From: Diphasiastrum complanatum | Lineage: Eukaryota > Streptophyta > Lycopodiopsida > Lycopodiales > Lycopodiaceae | Assembly (NCBI GenBank): GCA_029204225.1 | Contig: CM055106.1 | Location: 49,796,908-49,860,907 of the forward strand | Reading direction: 5' to 3' | Length of the DNA stretch: 64,000 nt | Shown: piece after piece, positions 7,927 through 20,216 of the stretch | How positions within the stretch are numbered: position 1 is the first letter of the stretch | Layout: each line of letters opens with the position of its first letter | Notes under the pieces: generated by a model | The model's input: the letters and a program-made list of their open reading frames with translations, nothing else | Databases searched by the model: none | What the model was told of the DNA's origin: nothing | Program-made: the position numbers and the translations under genes

Positions 7927-10900
7927 TGGATCCATCTTCTAGTTCATCTCTGATCGACAAACTCGATGGAGATAACTACCATCTCTAGAAGTTCAAGATG
8001 AAAGTAGTTCTACTTGCCAAAGAACCATGGGACGTAGTTGATAGAACAGAGGTCAAGCCAGAAGGTGATGCAGCCATCATCACCAAATGGAGATTGAGAG
8101 ATGGCAAGGCATTTGCCATGATTACTCTCAATATCAAAGACTCTCAAATCAGCCACCACATACATGTTGCTCAGACTGCTAAGGATGCATGAGACATCTC
8201 TCTACAATATCAGGGATGTGACTTCCAAGTTACACTTGAAGAAATAATTCTTCACCCTGAGAATGTCCAATGCAGATAGTGTTTCGAGTCATCTCAACAC
8301 TTTCAAAAATCTTATGGAGCAGATGATTGCTACTGGCTCAGTCATTGAAGATTCTGATGCTGTTATGACTCTATTATTGAGTCTACTTGATGCCTATGAA
8401 AATTGGGTCATGGCAATTTCGACCCAGGAGCATCTTGCTCTATCAAGAGTAATTTTGATGCTACTACAAGAGGAGATCAGAAGAACTGCATCTTCCTCAG
8501 GTTCATGATCAGATTCTCAAGATCTATATTCCAAAGAAATTAGAAGTTCAAATCCAAGAGGTCTACACTATCAGATTATCCTGACAGAAAGAACAACATG
8601 CAGCAGCCTGTACCAAATGAAGCATCAACTTCAGAACTTTCATCATTTTAGCAAAGACAAAAGCTATTCTGTAAATACTGTAAGAGAACTGGTCATCTCA
8701 TCAAGGATTGCTGAACTTTAAAGTACAACAATGAGAAGAAGAAGCAGTTCCAAAAACAAGCCAATACTGTTACAACCAGTCACTCGATCCAACAACAAGA
8801 GGAAGATGAAGCTGCCTTTATGACCAAGGTTGGTGAACATCAGGATATTGACTCCTGGTACTTAGACTCCGGAACAACTCAACATATGACTCACCATTGA
8901 GACTGGTTCCAATGCTACAAGCCATTCACCCATTCAAGAGTTGTACAACTAAGAGACAACTCATTTTATTCTATCGAAGGTGAAGGAACAATCAAATTCA
9001 AGTTTCAGAAAGGTGATGAAAAGTTGTTGTCCAACGTTCTTCATGTTCTTAACCTTACCAAGAATATGCTTTCGATAAGCAGAATCACTGATTCTGGTTG
9101 AAGGGTCAAATTCGATACAGAAGGCTGCACAATTCTTGACAAATCCTGGAAGGTTCTAGCCTACGGAAGAAGAAGTGGCTATCTTTACAAACCTAGCCAC
9201 TGCTACTTTTCTAACAGTCAAGCTCTTCACACAGCCACTTCTGAATCAACTAACATGCTGTGGCATTTCAGACTTGGCCATCTTAACTTCAACAGTATTC
9301 AGCAAATGTCTGTTCAGAGTCTAGTACAAGATCTACCTTCTATCAACAAGCCAACTTCTCCATGTGAAGCTGTATTATTAGCAAGCATGCTAGAAGTCCC
9401 TTCATTTCAGATTCAGTTCATACTTCCAAAGGCTTGCTTGACCTTGTACATAACGACATTTGTGGCCCGATGCAGACTGCTTTGACAGGGGGAGCTCTCT
9501 ATTTCCTAACCTTCATCGATGATTTCTCTCGAAGGACTGTTACTTACTTTATGAAGAACAAATCTGAAGCATTTAAGTTCTTCAAGCAGTTGAAGGCATC
9601 TGCAAAAAACTAGGGCCAGAGGAAGATAAAGTCTCTATGCACAGATGGAGGGGGAGAGTACATCTCCACAGAATTCAAGGAGTTCTGCAAGGACAATGGA
9701 ATACATCAGCAATTTACAACCAGCTACTCACCTCAGTCCATTGGTATAGCTGAAAGGAAGAATCAGACACTCATCGAAAGTGCCAAGAGCATGTTGACCC
9801 ATGCCTCTCTTCCAAAGAAATTATGGGCATAAGTTATTACTACAGCTACCTATTTGTAGAATCTATCCATCACCAAAGCCTTGAATGGCAAGACACCTTA
9901 TGAGGTGTGAATAGAATTGAACCCATCACTCAAAAATATTTGAGTGTTTGGATGCATCGCTTTCGCTCAGATCCCTGAAGATCTAAGAAGAAAGCTAGAT
10001 GACAAGAGCAGGAAAATGATTCTCATCGGCTATTCCCCATACCACAAGGCATACAAGCTCTACAATCTGGATACCGAGAAGATATTCACTCGTAGAGACG
10101 TCATTTTTTTGGAAGACCGATTCATCGACCATAAGGGAAAATCTCTATCAACTTCCTATCCCAAAGCTGACAATTCGGAACTCAACATTAATCAACAACT
10201 CGCCTCCAACTCCGACAAAGAAACAGACCCTTGACAAGTCGAACCACATCAGAGGATTGAAATTCAACCCAGAAGATCGAACCAATCTAGATAGCCTCCA
10301 TCTCAGATGATCTAGTCTGTTACTTTGTGCAGGAACCAAACACTGTTTCAGAGGCAATGTCGACACCTGATGTTGACTAGTGGAAAGCTGCAATGGACAC
10401 TGAATTTGATTCTCTCATCAAGAATCAAACATGCACTATTACTGAGCTACCAAAGGATTGAAATCCGATTCCATGCAAATGGATCTTCAAAGCGAAGTAT
10501 GATGCTGAAGAAAGATTAAATCAATACAAGGCCACGCTTGTTGTCAAAGGGTTCTCCTAGATTCCAGATCTGGATTATTCAGAGACCTTCAGCCCTGTCG
10601 TTAGGCATGCTTTGATTCGTCTACTACTCTCCTTTGTAGCTACAACCGATCTCGAAGTCCTACCTTCCTCAACGGGACTATCGAAGAGGAGATCTATATG
10701 TTACAGCCCTGGATACGAGCTCAGGGGCAAGGAGCACCTAGCATGCAAAATCCACAAGGCTCTACATGGTCTGAAACAGTCACCAAGAGCCTGGTTTCAG
10801 AAAATCAATGCATTTCTAATCGAGAATGGTTCTATTCCAAACTCGGCAGACTCAAATGTTTACTTCAAGTCTGTTTTTCCTTCTTTCATAATCATCACTC

Positions 10901-11814
10901 TTTATGTGGATGATACGTTACTTTTTAGTAACAATCTAAATTTATTGAAGGATACGAAATGCATGCTAGCACATGAGTACAAGATGACTGATACGGGTCT
11001 AGCCCATTACTGCCTTGGAATCCAGATTCATCGAAATCGATCCAGCAGACAAATTTATATCAGTCAACAACGATATCTCACTAATGTGCTGGAAAAATAT
11101 GGAATGACCAACTGCAAATCAAGCTACTTTCCACTCAACTCTGGTCTAACATTATTGAAGAAACAATGCCCTCAAACCGAGGCAGAAAAAGAGGAAATGA
11201 AGCTATATTCATTTCACTCCATTATCGGACCACTAATTATGCAATGCTCTACACTCGACCAAATCTTGCATACTCAATCAGTTCACTTAGCCAGTTCCTA
11301 TCGAATCCAAGTTCAACCCATTGAAAAGCACTCATAAAGCTCATGAAGTATGTCCAAGCAACAAAACATCTTAGCATCTGTTATGGAGGTAGCCAACCTG
11401 CCAATATTCTCAAAGGATACACAGATGCAGATTGGGCAGGAGATATCGACACCAGAAGATCGGCTTTTGGATTTGTATTCTTATACAATCAAGGCCCAAT
11501 CTCATGGAACAGCCGAAAACAGACCTCAATAGCATTATCATCAATCAAATCAGAATACATAGCTGTCACAAATGCTACCAAGGAGGCAATTTGACTAAGA
11601 AACCTGCTTGTAGATATCGACCTTGCTCAACCACATCCAACGACAATCTATTGTGACAATCAAAGCACAATTGCACTATCTTTAAATTCAAGATTTCACT
11701 CTCGAAGCAAACATATCAAAATCAAGTATCACTACCTTAGAGATAGTGTCATTGGTTTACTACAAGACATATCTTATGGCAGCAGATTACTTCACGAAAG
11801 CACTATCAAAGGAG
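7927..11814 (+). pseudogene. Copia A gag-pol (Ty1/copia), degenerate
   Basis: Starting at the ATG at 7927 (MDPSSSSS...LDGDNYHL), the order is: gag with a stop replacing W early on (about 7987); CCHC zinc knuckle CKYCKRTGHLIKDC near 8670; protease DSWYLDSGTTQHM near 8850; the GAG-pre-integrase motif LWHFRLGHLN near 9260; integrase core with CTDGGGEY near 9640 and AERKNQT near 9750; RT with HGLKQSPRAWF near 10765 and LYVDDTLLF near 10900; RNase H DADWAGDIDTRRSAFG near 11430. This is the copia domain order, integrase before RT. Many stops and frameshifts break it, so it cannot yield a polyprotein. The 3' end of RNase H is cut at 11814 by an LTR-like insertion. Confidence 0.9.
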
Positions 11815-12462
11815 ACATATGACACATGGCATCAATCTATTGATTGCATGAGCCACATCCTTTGGTTAGGTGTCACATCCCATGTGTAGAGGACAGCTCA
11901 CATGTGTAGAATAAGTTGAAATAGATGAATCTTGACTTCTAGAAGATTTTCAAGTAGATCTCCATATAGAAGGAAAATGGACCAAAAGTGCTCAAAATAG
12001 AAGGTTTTGTCCAAGTGTCAGTTTTGCATGATGAATCATCATATGACAAAGGACCTTCACACATGTGGGAGCAAAGGGATGATCAGTACCACGAGCTCCC
12101 ACTTATTGTATATATAGAGCCACATATGGCCATAATCATTGTGAGACACCAATCTTGATTTTGGAAGCAATTTTGAGTGATTCTCTCCATTTGTCTACAT
12201 TCGTTTTGATTGTTTTGAGGTGCTATCAATGTGTACTTGATTTTTAGGTTGGAGTCCGTACTCAGACAGGGTTTCACACGTGGGAAACAAGAAAGTACAC
12301 CTACCTTCAATTAATGATTGTTCTTGTTAGGATTTTGTGTCTAGAATTGATCTAGATTGATCTTAATCTCAAGTAGATTGATAGACCAAGTAATCTAACA
12401 ACCAATCCCTCTTGAGGATCAGATTAGGATCCACTCTTGGTCCTTTTTGTACTTTTTCTATA
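11815..12462 (+). mobile_element. Solo-LTR-like insertion in the copia A 3' end
   Basis: These 648 bp replace the last pol bases, the polypurine tract and the start of the copia A 3' LTR. They hold ACACATGTGG and TTCACACGTGGG motifs, a TATA box (GTATATATA, 12108-12116) and an end that resembles, loosely, the LTR of copia C (GATCTAGATTGATC, then AACCAAT). I read it as a diverged solo LTR of the copia C type. No clean target duplication is visible. Confidence 0.5.
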
Positions 12463-12934
12463 GGACAAATCAGACCAGGCCGAACTATCTGAACTATTTG
12501 ATGAGTCCGAACTATCTGACTTCGTCATCAGGGAAAAGTCAATCCAAGACTTTATGGCAATTCACCTACTTGTACATTGTCTTTATTATCTAAAGGCGGT
12601 TATCAACTATAAGGCGGTTGTAATTAATTAAGTAGGTAGAAAAGCACTGACCTGAAAGACTTGAAATATCTTGTAAATAAATATCTTTCAGTTAGTTATC
12701 TATAAAAGAAGAAAGCTCTAAAAAGGAAAGCGCCTCACAAAATTGCGCTAACTAGCTTCACGCCCAAGTAGTCACCTTCTGATTTTTATCACGAGTATAA
12801 TTTTACACTATCATTTTTGGTTCTATTGAACATTACTACTATTTATTCATCTTGATTATTGCTGGTAACTATTGCACTTCCAATCTACAACCGTCCGTTG
12901 TTCTACTTCCGCTGCTATCCCACTAATTTATGAT
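12463..12934 (+). repeat. 3' LTR remnant of copia A
   Basis: It matches about 7165-7780 of the 5' LTR with a shorter minisatellite and a small insertion (GAAAGCTCTAAAAAG). It ends CACTAATTTATGATA, the counterpart of the 5' LTR end. Confidence 0.85.
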
Positions 12935-13573
12935 ACTATAGTGATTACGTAGCCAAACAATAAAGTATCAAATTATCAGACAAAAACAATATGAGATTTA
13001 TCAGCTACAAAAGAATCACATAGATGCATACATTCTGACATAATACTGAACGCAATAAAGGATAGATTGATTCAACATGAAACAAATGATGATGAGTACA
13101 AGACAATTGCAGATAGAAATCGCATACTCTAAGCTATCTCTGAGTAACTGAAGATCTCTGTCTGAATTTTCACTTTCGTTGAATCAACAGTAAGCGCTGA
13201 TAGCAAAACTCTAAATGAACTCTAAGGAACTAAGCTAGAATGCTCAAGAGTGTTCAAGCTTGAAAGCTTGAGAGAGCTGCTACGTATTTCTAAAATAATA
13301 GAAGTATGATCAACTATTTATACTAAGCAAATAAATGTAGCTAGTCCAATAGGACAACTAATTAGGTCGTAGATCTTAATGACCAGTTGGCCATAGTGAG
13401 TTGGCATCCATCCAATTAGTACTTTTTGGAAATTTACTTGTGGAATCCACCTGTGAGCGACTTTCGTGTACTTCTGCAGAATGTTTAGAAACATGCATAA
13501 AACTGCAGAGCTGGGTAATGTAGTGGATGAAGATTAAAAACGATTAATCGATCATCAGGAGAATAATTCAACA
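12935..13573 (-). repeat. Copia B LTR (minus strand)
   Basis: On the minus strand the LTR starts TGTTGAATTA at 13573 and runs to about 12935. It abuts the purine tract at 13574-13588, as a 3' LTR should. It matches the ends of the LTR at 51108-52161, which carries an extra internal block. Confidence 0.7.
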
Positions 13574-13588
13574 CTCCCCCTTAATCTG

Positions 13589-14815
13589 AATCCATGAATG
13601 CTTTGAGCTTCAAACTTAGTTCTGCACAAAATTTCTTGTGTGCATCCAAGCTTAATGCTTTAGTAAAAATATCAGTTGTCATATCTTGCGTTTGACAATA
13701 CTGCAAGTCAACTTCTTTGTCAAGAACCTTGCTTCTGACATAGTGATACTTAATCTCAATGTGCTTACTCCTAGAATGAAATTTAGGATTGGCTGATAAA
13801 GCAATGGCACTTTGAATAGAATTGTTGGAGCATATTGATTCAGACTGATATCTGAAAGTAAGTTTCTCAACTATATTGCTTCCTTTGTAGCTTGAAAGGC
13901 TGTGAAAGATTCAGTGGAAGATAGAGCTATCGAAGTTTTCTTGCGACCATTCCATGAAATAGCACCATTGTTGAGGAAGAATGTAAATCCTGAAGTGGAT
14001 TTACGAGTGTCTACATCTCCTGCCCCCAACTTGCATTTGAAAAACCACTGAGAATATTGAATTTGTCATTGTCGACTCCTCTATAACAAATGCAAAAGTC
14101 CATAGTAGCTCAAAGATATCTCATGACTCTGATAAGAGCCTTCCAATGTGTTATACTAGGATTGGTCATATACTGACTCAAGGAACTGATTGCAAAAGCT
14201 ATGTTTGATCTGGCACAAATCATTGCGTACATAAGAGATCCTATTATCGAATGATAAGGATACTCACGCATCTGTTCCTTCTCTTTGATTATTTGGGGAC
14301 ACTGGTCCTTCGACATCTTGAATCCTGGATCCATTGGTGAGAGAGCTAATTTGCAATTCATCAGATTATATCTGATTAAGACATTGTGAATGTATCTTTG
14401 TTGAGAAATATAGATCAACTTCTATTTTCAGTATCTTTGAATTTGAATACCTAGACAGTAATGAGCTTCGCCTAGATCAGTCATGTCAAATTCAAAAGAT
14501 AAAATTATTTTAGCTTCCTTTATCAAAGCAAACTATTGCTGAAAAGTAATGTGTCATCCACATACAAAGTGATTATAATAAAGAAATGTTGCACTAAATT
14601 GAAGTAGACATTTGAATCTGAATAGGTTGGTGTGTAGCTATGATCAATAAGAAAAATATTGATCCTCTAAAACCATGCTCGAGCAAATTGCTTCAAGCCA
14701 TAAAGTGCTTTATGGAGTTTACACACATGATTGTGTTTACCTTTGATATTGTAACCTTCAGGTTGCACCTGTCGTAAATCGAGAGGACAGGCAGTGGAAG
14801 CTTGAGCATAGGCGT
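13589..14815 (-). pseudogene. Copia B RT and RNase H fragment
   Basis: On the minus strand, the order from high to low coordinate is: RT pieces with [15 protein letters not shown] near 14700 and LYVDDTLLFSN near 14565; the connection domain with IYISQQRYIHNVLIRYN near 14400 and YHSIIGSLMYA near 14240; and RNase H ending in a FTKAL-type tail near 13670. Stops and frameshifts break it several times. It is close to copia A but has a different LTR. The 5' half of the element is missing. Confidence 0.75.
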
Positions 14816-14879
14816 GTAGGAACAAAAACGCAACAGTTAGCAGCAGAAATATTCAACATAAATTATTTATACAAAATTG

Positions 14880-15026
14880 CACAAATGAACAATACAGTAG
14901 TGAGACAAAAATTGCAGCTGGTTGTAAATTGTTGATGTATCTCGTTGGCCTTGCAGAACTCCTTGAATTCTGTGGAGATACACTCTCCCCCTCCATCTAT
15001 GCATAGAGCCTTGATCTTCTCACCCG
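14880..15026 (-). pseudogene. Copia integrase fragment (copia A-like)
   Basis: The minus strand reads ALCIDGGGECISTEFKEFCK, then HQQFTTS. This matches the copia A integrase core at about 9640-9720, whose catalytic aspartate lies in the DGGGE context. It is fused without a gap to a GGCGCC-family LTR fragment at 15027; the open frame across the joint is chance. Confidence 0.75.
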
Positions 15027-15377
15027 ACAGGTTAGAGCCCATTCCCCAAGAGCTTAACCCATTCACGTTTACGCAAGAAACACTCAGAACCACAAGTCGT
15101 GACAGATATGAAAACAACCAGTTCTTGGACCGAATGGTCCTGACGGCATACCGCTGGCGTCCCGGGATACGACCTCAACTATGTGCCAGATCAAAAAGTT
15201 TGAAGCGGCCTTACAACTGGCGCTTTTACCAAACACTGAAACCCAGAAGGTAACCAGAGTCAGTTTGAGAAAAATCCCACTTTATTGATAAATCTGAGAA
15301 GGTTACATTTCAAGTGTGTGACCGACCCTAGTCTCTGGGGCGCTGGTATGCCAAGGCGGGTGCCAAGACAACATTCC
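15027..15377 (-). repeat. 3' LTR of the minus GGCGCC-LTR copy, distal part
   Basis: It matches reverse-oriented LTR from the AACCTGTCGGCTGAG region to the GACAACATTCC region, then stops at the target duplication ATTCC (15373-15377) where copia C begins. The LTR continues at 21879. Its outer end, about 430 bp, is missing at 15026. Confidence 0.85.
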
Positions 15378-16241
15378 TGAAAAATATTACAGTTTTTAGG
15401 ACAATAATGATTGTACTTTACAATCATAGAGAATTATTGGTTGCTTAATCAATATATCTATCAAGTTCTACACATTAGATCTTGATCTAGATTCACTACA
15501 CTTGGATTTAAGCAAGAGCAATGGATCAACACATCATTTTTTAGTGAGAGCGGCCTCACACGTGTGGAGTACTGTCCACTGTACGGCCTGCACCTGAAAC
15601 AACAAGTACAATGATACTAGATAGCAATCATACATAAAAATCACAAGACAAATGACTAGAAATCTCACAAAAGCGTAGAGTGCAAAAGTCTCATCAATCT
15701 TCTTAGCAAAACGATGATCCTCTTATGGATCAAGTACATCCATGAGTCTGGTACAGTCCAGCAGGCCTTCACACACGTGTAAAGAGTGCCACATCACTCA
15801 GATCTATCCATTTGATCCATCCTTGATCCTTATCCAATAGTTGACCTTCTAGAATATGACTAAAATCCAAAAAGCTAGTCTCCTAGAATATAGGAATATT
15901 CCCTACAAAATAGGATCTAAGAAAAATGGTCAACTCTTATCTTCTAGTACTCTATACACACGTGTGAACATCCACTTGCCATGTGGGAGCATTTACTCAT
16001 GCACATGCAAGGAAAAGCTAATTTGTAGGTGACTAGTCAACTTGACTAAAAACTAGTCATTTCATGTTCACACTAACTAGAATGATACAAAATCAATTTG
16101 GATATATACAAAGATGAAAAGTACATCCTTTCACACGTGGGAACAGGCTCCACACATATGAAATCAGATCATCAACATATTCCAATGTTTGATCAATATT
16201 TACATGAACCAATGTCAAGTGAGAAGTGACAATTTTCAACA
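15378..16241 (-). repeat. Copia C 3' LTR
   Basis: On the minus strand it starts TGTTGAAAAT and ends ATTTTTCA, 864 bp. The purine tract GAAGTGAGGAGGAG precedes it at 16242-16258. It carries several CACACGTGTG or CACACGTGGG palindromic motifs (near 15555, 15774, 15956, 16133) containing the plant G-box core CACGTG. Confidence 0.9.
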
Positions 16242-16254
16242 CTCCTCCTCACTT

Positions 16255-18267
16255 CTAACTTGGCAAATCTAGTGTACGTCTATCTACAATTCCAAGAGCA
16301 TATCTTAACTTAAAAAATGGATCTTTGGACAATGGTTTGGTTAAGATATCAGCTATGCATTCGGATGATGGTACATGATGTAGTTGCACTTCCTTGGATT
16401 GTACCTTCTCCCTCACAAAGTGGTGAGCTATCTCAATATGCTTTGTTCTAGCATGGAAGATAGGATTTGAAGCAATTTGTTGAGAAGCTTGATTGTCACA
16501 AAATATGTAAGGGATCTTCTCGGCCTCTAGAACATGTAGTTCCATCAAGAGTATTTTTAGCCATAGGAGCTCTTTGGTTGTTGAAGTCAATGCCTCGGCT
16601 TCACAAGAAGATAGTGAGATTGTATCTTGCTTTTTGGAAAGCCAAGATATCACTCCTCCACAAAGAAATGTTGCAAATGCACTAATGGACTTCCTATCCA
16701 TCTTGTCACCTGCAAAATCTGAATCCGAGTAGGCTCTCAAGTGCAAGTTAGATCCTTCATAAAGTATGCCAAAAAATCTAGTACTAGAAACATATCTAAG
16801 TACTCTCTTGGCACTTTTCCAATGATGAACTAAAGGAGCTTGCATACTTTGACTCAACTTGCTTACACAAAAACTTAAGTCAGTTCTAGTGATGGTTAAA
16901 TAGATTAGAGAGCCTGTAAGCTTCCTAAAGAGGGTGATGTCCTCAAAGGATGCTTCATGACCTTCATTAGTTGCTTTCACAACATGCTCCATAGGGGTGT
17001 CAATCCCCTTATAATCTTTCATACCAAATCTTTCAAAAATGGAAGTAGCATACTTAGATTGACTTATGAAAGTACAATTGCTACTTCTAGCCACTTCTAT
17101 CCCAAGTATAAACTTTAGGAGGCCTAGATCTACCATCTTGAACTCACTAGATAAGTCAACTTTTACTTTGCCTATGCCATCATCATCATTTCCTATCATA
17201 ATGATGTCATCAACATAAAGAACCAAAATGATGATCTTTTCTTCATTACATTTGAAATATAAAGAAGCTTCATAAGCACTTAGTACAAAGCCAAGGGAAT
17301 AGAGAAAATCACGCAACCTAGAGTACCAAGTTCTAGGTGCTTGCTTCAAGCCATATAGGCTCTTACTTAAGTAGCACACCTTTTGCTCCTCACCAACCTT
17401 GATGAAGCCCTCAGGTTGCATCATGTAGATTTCCTCTTCTAAGAAGCCATTCAAGAAGGCATTTGTCACATCCATTTGGTAGAGATCCCATTTGAACAAA
17501 GTAGCAATGCAAATGATTAATCTAATAGTTACAAGCTTAGCTACAGGTGCAAATGTTTCTTTATAATCCAATCCTTTTATTTGGAGAAATCCCTTAGCAA
17601 CAAGCCTAGTTTCGTACTTACTAATAGATCCATATTGATTGTACTTAATTCTATAGATCCACTTACATGCAGGTGGTTTCTTTCCTCTTGGAAGATTTAC
17701 AAGATTCCAAGTATGATTCTCTTCTAATGCATCATACTCTACTTGCATTGCATCTCTCCAAACTTTAGATTTATATGCTTCTTCAAAAGATGATGGTTCT
17801 TCAAGCAATGTAGCTAAAAAATAGTAAGAGGTAGAAGATGTAGAGCCTTCCTTTTGCTTTCCCTTGTCCACATAGGTAGGCCTTGAGAGCTCAAACTTGC
17901 TCCTTGATGATCTTCTCGGCCCCTTTTGACTCGGATCCAAATCTCCATCCTCGGGTTTGTCATGATCCTCCTCGGGTTTGTCAAGATCCTCCTTGGATTT
18001 GTCAAGATCTTCAATGCACAATGGGTTAGATCCATTTGACAAGCTCTTAGCAAATTGTGACTCATCAAAAAGTACATCCTTGCTTACCTTTACTTTCTTG
18101 GATGTAGGATCATATATCCTATATCCCTTGCTATTTTCTCCATAGCCAACAAAGATTCCTTTGAAGGAGGTAGCATCTTCTTTCCTTCTAGTCTCCAAAG
18201 GAATGTTTACATAACAAGTACATCCAAAGATCTTAAAATCTTTTACACTGGGTTTCTTATCAAACAA
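16255..18267 (-). CDS. Copia C integrase C-terminus, reverse transcriptase and RNase H
   Basis: An uninterrupted 670-residue frame of the pol polyprotein. Order: integrase C-terminal part (FKIFGCTCYVNIP); RT with KWIYRIKYNQYG, MDVTNAFLNGFLEEEIYM, LYGLKQAPRTWYSRL and the catalytic LYVDDIIMIGND; connection; RNase H with AYSDSDFAGDKMDRKS, SCEAEALTSTTKE and a last block [17 protein letters not shown] ending ADILTKPLSKDPF. The first M is not a real start: the frame continues the integrase at 18290-18805 after an indel. It copies element RNA into DNA inside the cytoplasmic particle. Of all pol genes here it is the best kept. Confidence 0.9.
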   Translation of the reverse strand: MFDKKPSVKDFKIFGCTCYVNIPLETRRKEDATSFKGIFVGYGENSKGYRIYDPTSKKVKVSKDVLFDESQFAKSLSNGSNPLCIEDLDKSKEDLDKPEEDHDKPEDGDLDPSQKGPRRSSRSKFELSRPTYVDKGKQKEGSTSSTSYYFLATLLEEPSSFEEAYKSKVWRDAMQVEYDALEENHTWNLVNLPRGKKPPACKWIYRIKYNQYGSISKYETRLVAKGFLQIKGLDYKETFAPVAKLVTIRLIICIATLFKWDLYQMDVTNAFLNGFLEEEIYMMQPEGFIKVGEEQKVCYLSKSLYGLKQAPRTWYSRLRDFLYSLGFVLSAYEASLYFKCNEEKIIILVLYVDDIIMIGNDDDGIGKVKVDLSSEFKMVDLGLLKFILGIEVARSSNCTFISQSKYATSIFERFGMKDYKGIDTPMEHVVKATNEGHEASFEDITLFRKLTGSLIYLTITRTDLSFCVSKLSQSMQAPLVHHWKSAKRVLRYVSSTRFFGILYEGSNLHLRAYSDSDFAGDKMDRKSISAFATFLCGGVISWLSKKQDTISLSSCEAEALTSTTKELLWLKILLMELHVLEAEKIPYIFCDNQASQQIASNPIFHARTKHIEIAHHFVREKVQSKEVQLHHVPSSECIADILTKPLSKDPFFKLRYALGIVDRRTLDLPS

Positions 18268-18289
18268 GGCTTGATAAGGTGAGATCCCT

Positions 18290-18895
18290 CTATAGCACTA
18301 CTAGGAAGTCTATTACACAATAATTAGCACATGTTATGGCTTCTCCCCAAAATGAGATGGGAAGTGATGCATCAAGCCTCAAGGACTTTGCACACTCACA
18401 TAGACTCCTATTTTTCCTCTCTGCCACCCCATTTTGTTGAGGGGTGTAGGAACAAGTGTATTGTAACTTAATACCATTGATCTCACAAAAGTCTTTCATT
18501 TTATTGGAGGTGTACTCTCCTTCATTATCACGTCTTAGTGCTTTGATAGAAGTACTAAGTTGTTTCTCTACTAGAGACTTGAACTTAATGAAAGCTTCAT
18601 AAACAAGACTTTTCTTTGATAGTAACTCAATCCATGTGAATCTAGTACAATCATCTATAAAAGCTACATACATCAAGGCACCTCCATTACTTGCATGTGA
18701 AAAACTATGTACATCAGAATGTATGAGATCCAAGGGAGAGAGAGATCTTGATGAAGATCTCTTATAAGAAGACTTGTGTGACTTTGCAAGGCCACATCTT
18801 TCCACACTTCTCGAAAGCTCTTGGTAGGCCGAGAGCTAGTTCCTTGCTTGCCATTGACTCCATAGATTGAAGATTAGGATGGCCTAATCTCTTAT
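18290..18895 (-). pseudogene. Copia C integrase core
   Basis: The minus strand holds the zinc-binding lead (LGHPNLQ near 18870) and the core: LIHSDVHSF near 18710, FIDDCTRFTWIELL near 18650, LRRDNEGEYTSNKM near 18530, and TPQQNGVAERKNRSL near 18430, which supply the D-D-E catalytic set. A stop replaces W after QVEL (about 18896), and an indel after CANY (about 18320) shifts the frame before the RT section. Integration in cis by this copy is therefore unlikely. Confidence 0.85.
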
Positions 18896-18896
18896 G

Positions 18897-19421
18897 TCAA
18901 AGCTCCACTTGAGTTAGCTCCTCCCTAGCCAAGTTCACACTTTCACTTGCAGCATTAGCATCCAACTTGAAAAGTCTACCTTGCTTAATGCCACTAGCTA
19001 TGCACTTATCATTTTTCAAGATGGAACAAACTCCATTCTTGAAATGTACATCTAGTCCATTGTCCATTAATTGTCCTACACTAAGCAAATTTCTTGAAAT
19101 GGTAGGAACATACAAAACATTATCTAGATCTATCCTTTTAGATGTGCCTAGGCAAAGAGGTATAGATCCTATGCCATCTATCTTGCATGCTTGATTACTA
19201 GCAGTGTACATTGACTTCTTAGAGTCATTACAAGATATAAGAGTAGAAAAATAATGCTTGTTAAAGGACATGTGAAAACTAGCCCCACTATCTATCCACC
19301 ATGTGTCTTGACTTGAAGTTGGTGTAGATGCAACCATTAAGGATGTGTTGAATCCATCCTCATCTTCTTCCTCTTGAGCAATGTTCCCTTGATCTCCTTT
19401 GGCTTGTTGATTCTTCTTCAA
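18897..19421 (-). pseudogene. Copia C protease
   Basis: The aspartic protease motif TWWIDSGASFHMSFN lies near 19300, followed by the LYVPTISRNLLSVGQL segment near 19110 typical of copia proteases. It is in frame with the gag zinc knuckle except for one stop at about 19440, and with integrase except for the stop at about 18896. Confidence 0.85.
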
Positions 19422-19429
19422 GTAGCATT

Positions 19430-20216
19430 CTGAGGCAAAGTGTCATTTCTTTCCACAAAAGAAACACTTTAGTTTTGCCTTGTTCTTCACTTTGCCTTTG
19501 GAGGTAGATCCTCCATTCTTCATCTCGGCATCCTTGCCTTGATTTTTCTTGAATGGATTTTGCTTCTTCTTGCCTTTAGATGTAAAGTTAGCTTTCTCCT
19601 CTCCTCCATTAAGTGACATGCTATCCATTCTTGTCTTGAGGTGTAGAAGCCTACTCTCCTCGGCCACAAGAACATTGTGCAACTTTTCAATGGATGGAAG
19701 AGAGTCTTGAATGGCAAATGATTGGACTAAGTTGGTAAACTCATCACCTAGACCATTCAAGATGATTTGTACTAGTTCTTGATCTTGGATCTTCTCTCCT
19801 ATTGCACTTAACTCCTTGTTAAGAGATTTGATCCTAAGGACATACTCTTGTCCACTCTCTCCACTTCCTTTCATGCTTTGGAAAACTTGATTTCTTAGCA
19901 TCAGGATTCTTGAAGTATTGTTGGATTCATAAATGCTCTTTAATGAATCCCAAGCCTCTTTGGATGAGGTACAAGAAGACACCTCTTTCATGAGGTCATT
20001 GCATACATTTAACTTTATGCAATGTGGAGCTAATCTTGCTCTCTTCTTGTATTTGGCTTGTTCTTGGGGAGTTTGGGGCTCTTCCTCTATTCCTTGAACT
20101 ATGTCATATAGATCATGGATCACTAGGAGTGATTCCATTCTCACTTTCCAAATGGAATAATTTGTGGAAGTGAGTCTCAAACTTGATTCCATCAAATATC
20201 CACCCATGGATGACAT
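19430..20216 (-). pseudogene. Copia C gag
   Basis: It starts with MSSMGGYLMESSLRLTSTNY at 20216. A UBN2-type gag follows, with AWDSLKSIYESN near 19945 and RIKSLNKELSAIGEKI near 19800, then a lysine-rich region and the zinc knuckle CFFCGKK-stop-HFASEC near 19450. The stop stands where a glycine codon (GGA to TGA) is expected. A single substitution thus separates gag from pol; apart from that, gag is intact over 257 residues. Confidence 0.85.

Noticed and set aside
10148-10393. Minus-strand frame within copia A
   Set aside because: It lies antisense to the integrase-RT linker and is a shadow of the pol frame.
14863-15117. Apparent fusion ORF joining LTR sequence to integrase
   Set aside because: The joint coincides with the boundary of two unrelated elements at 15026/15027; the open frame is chance.
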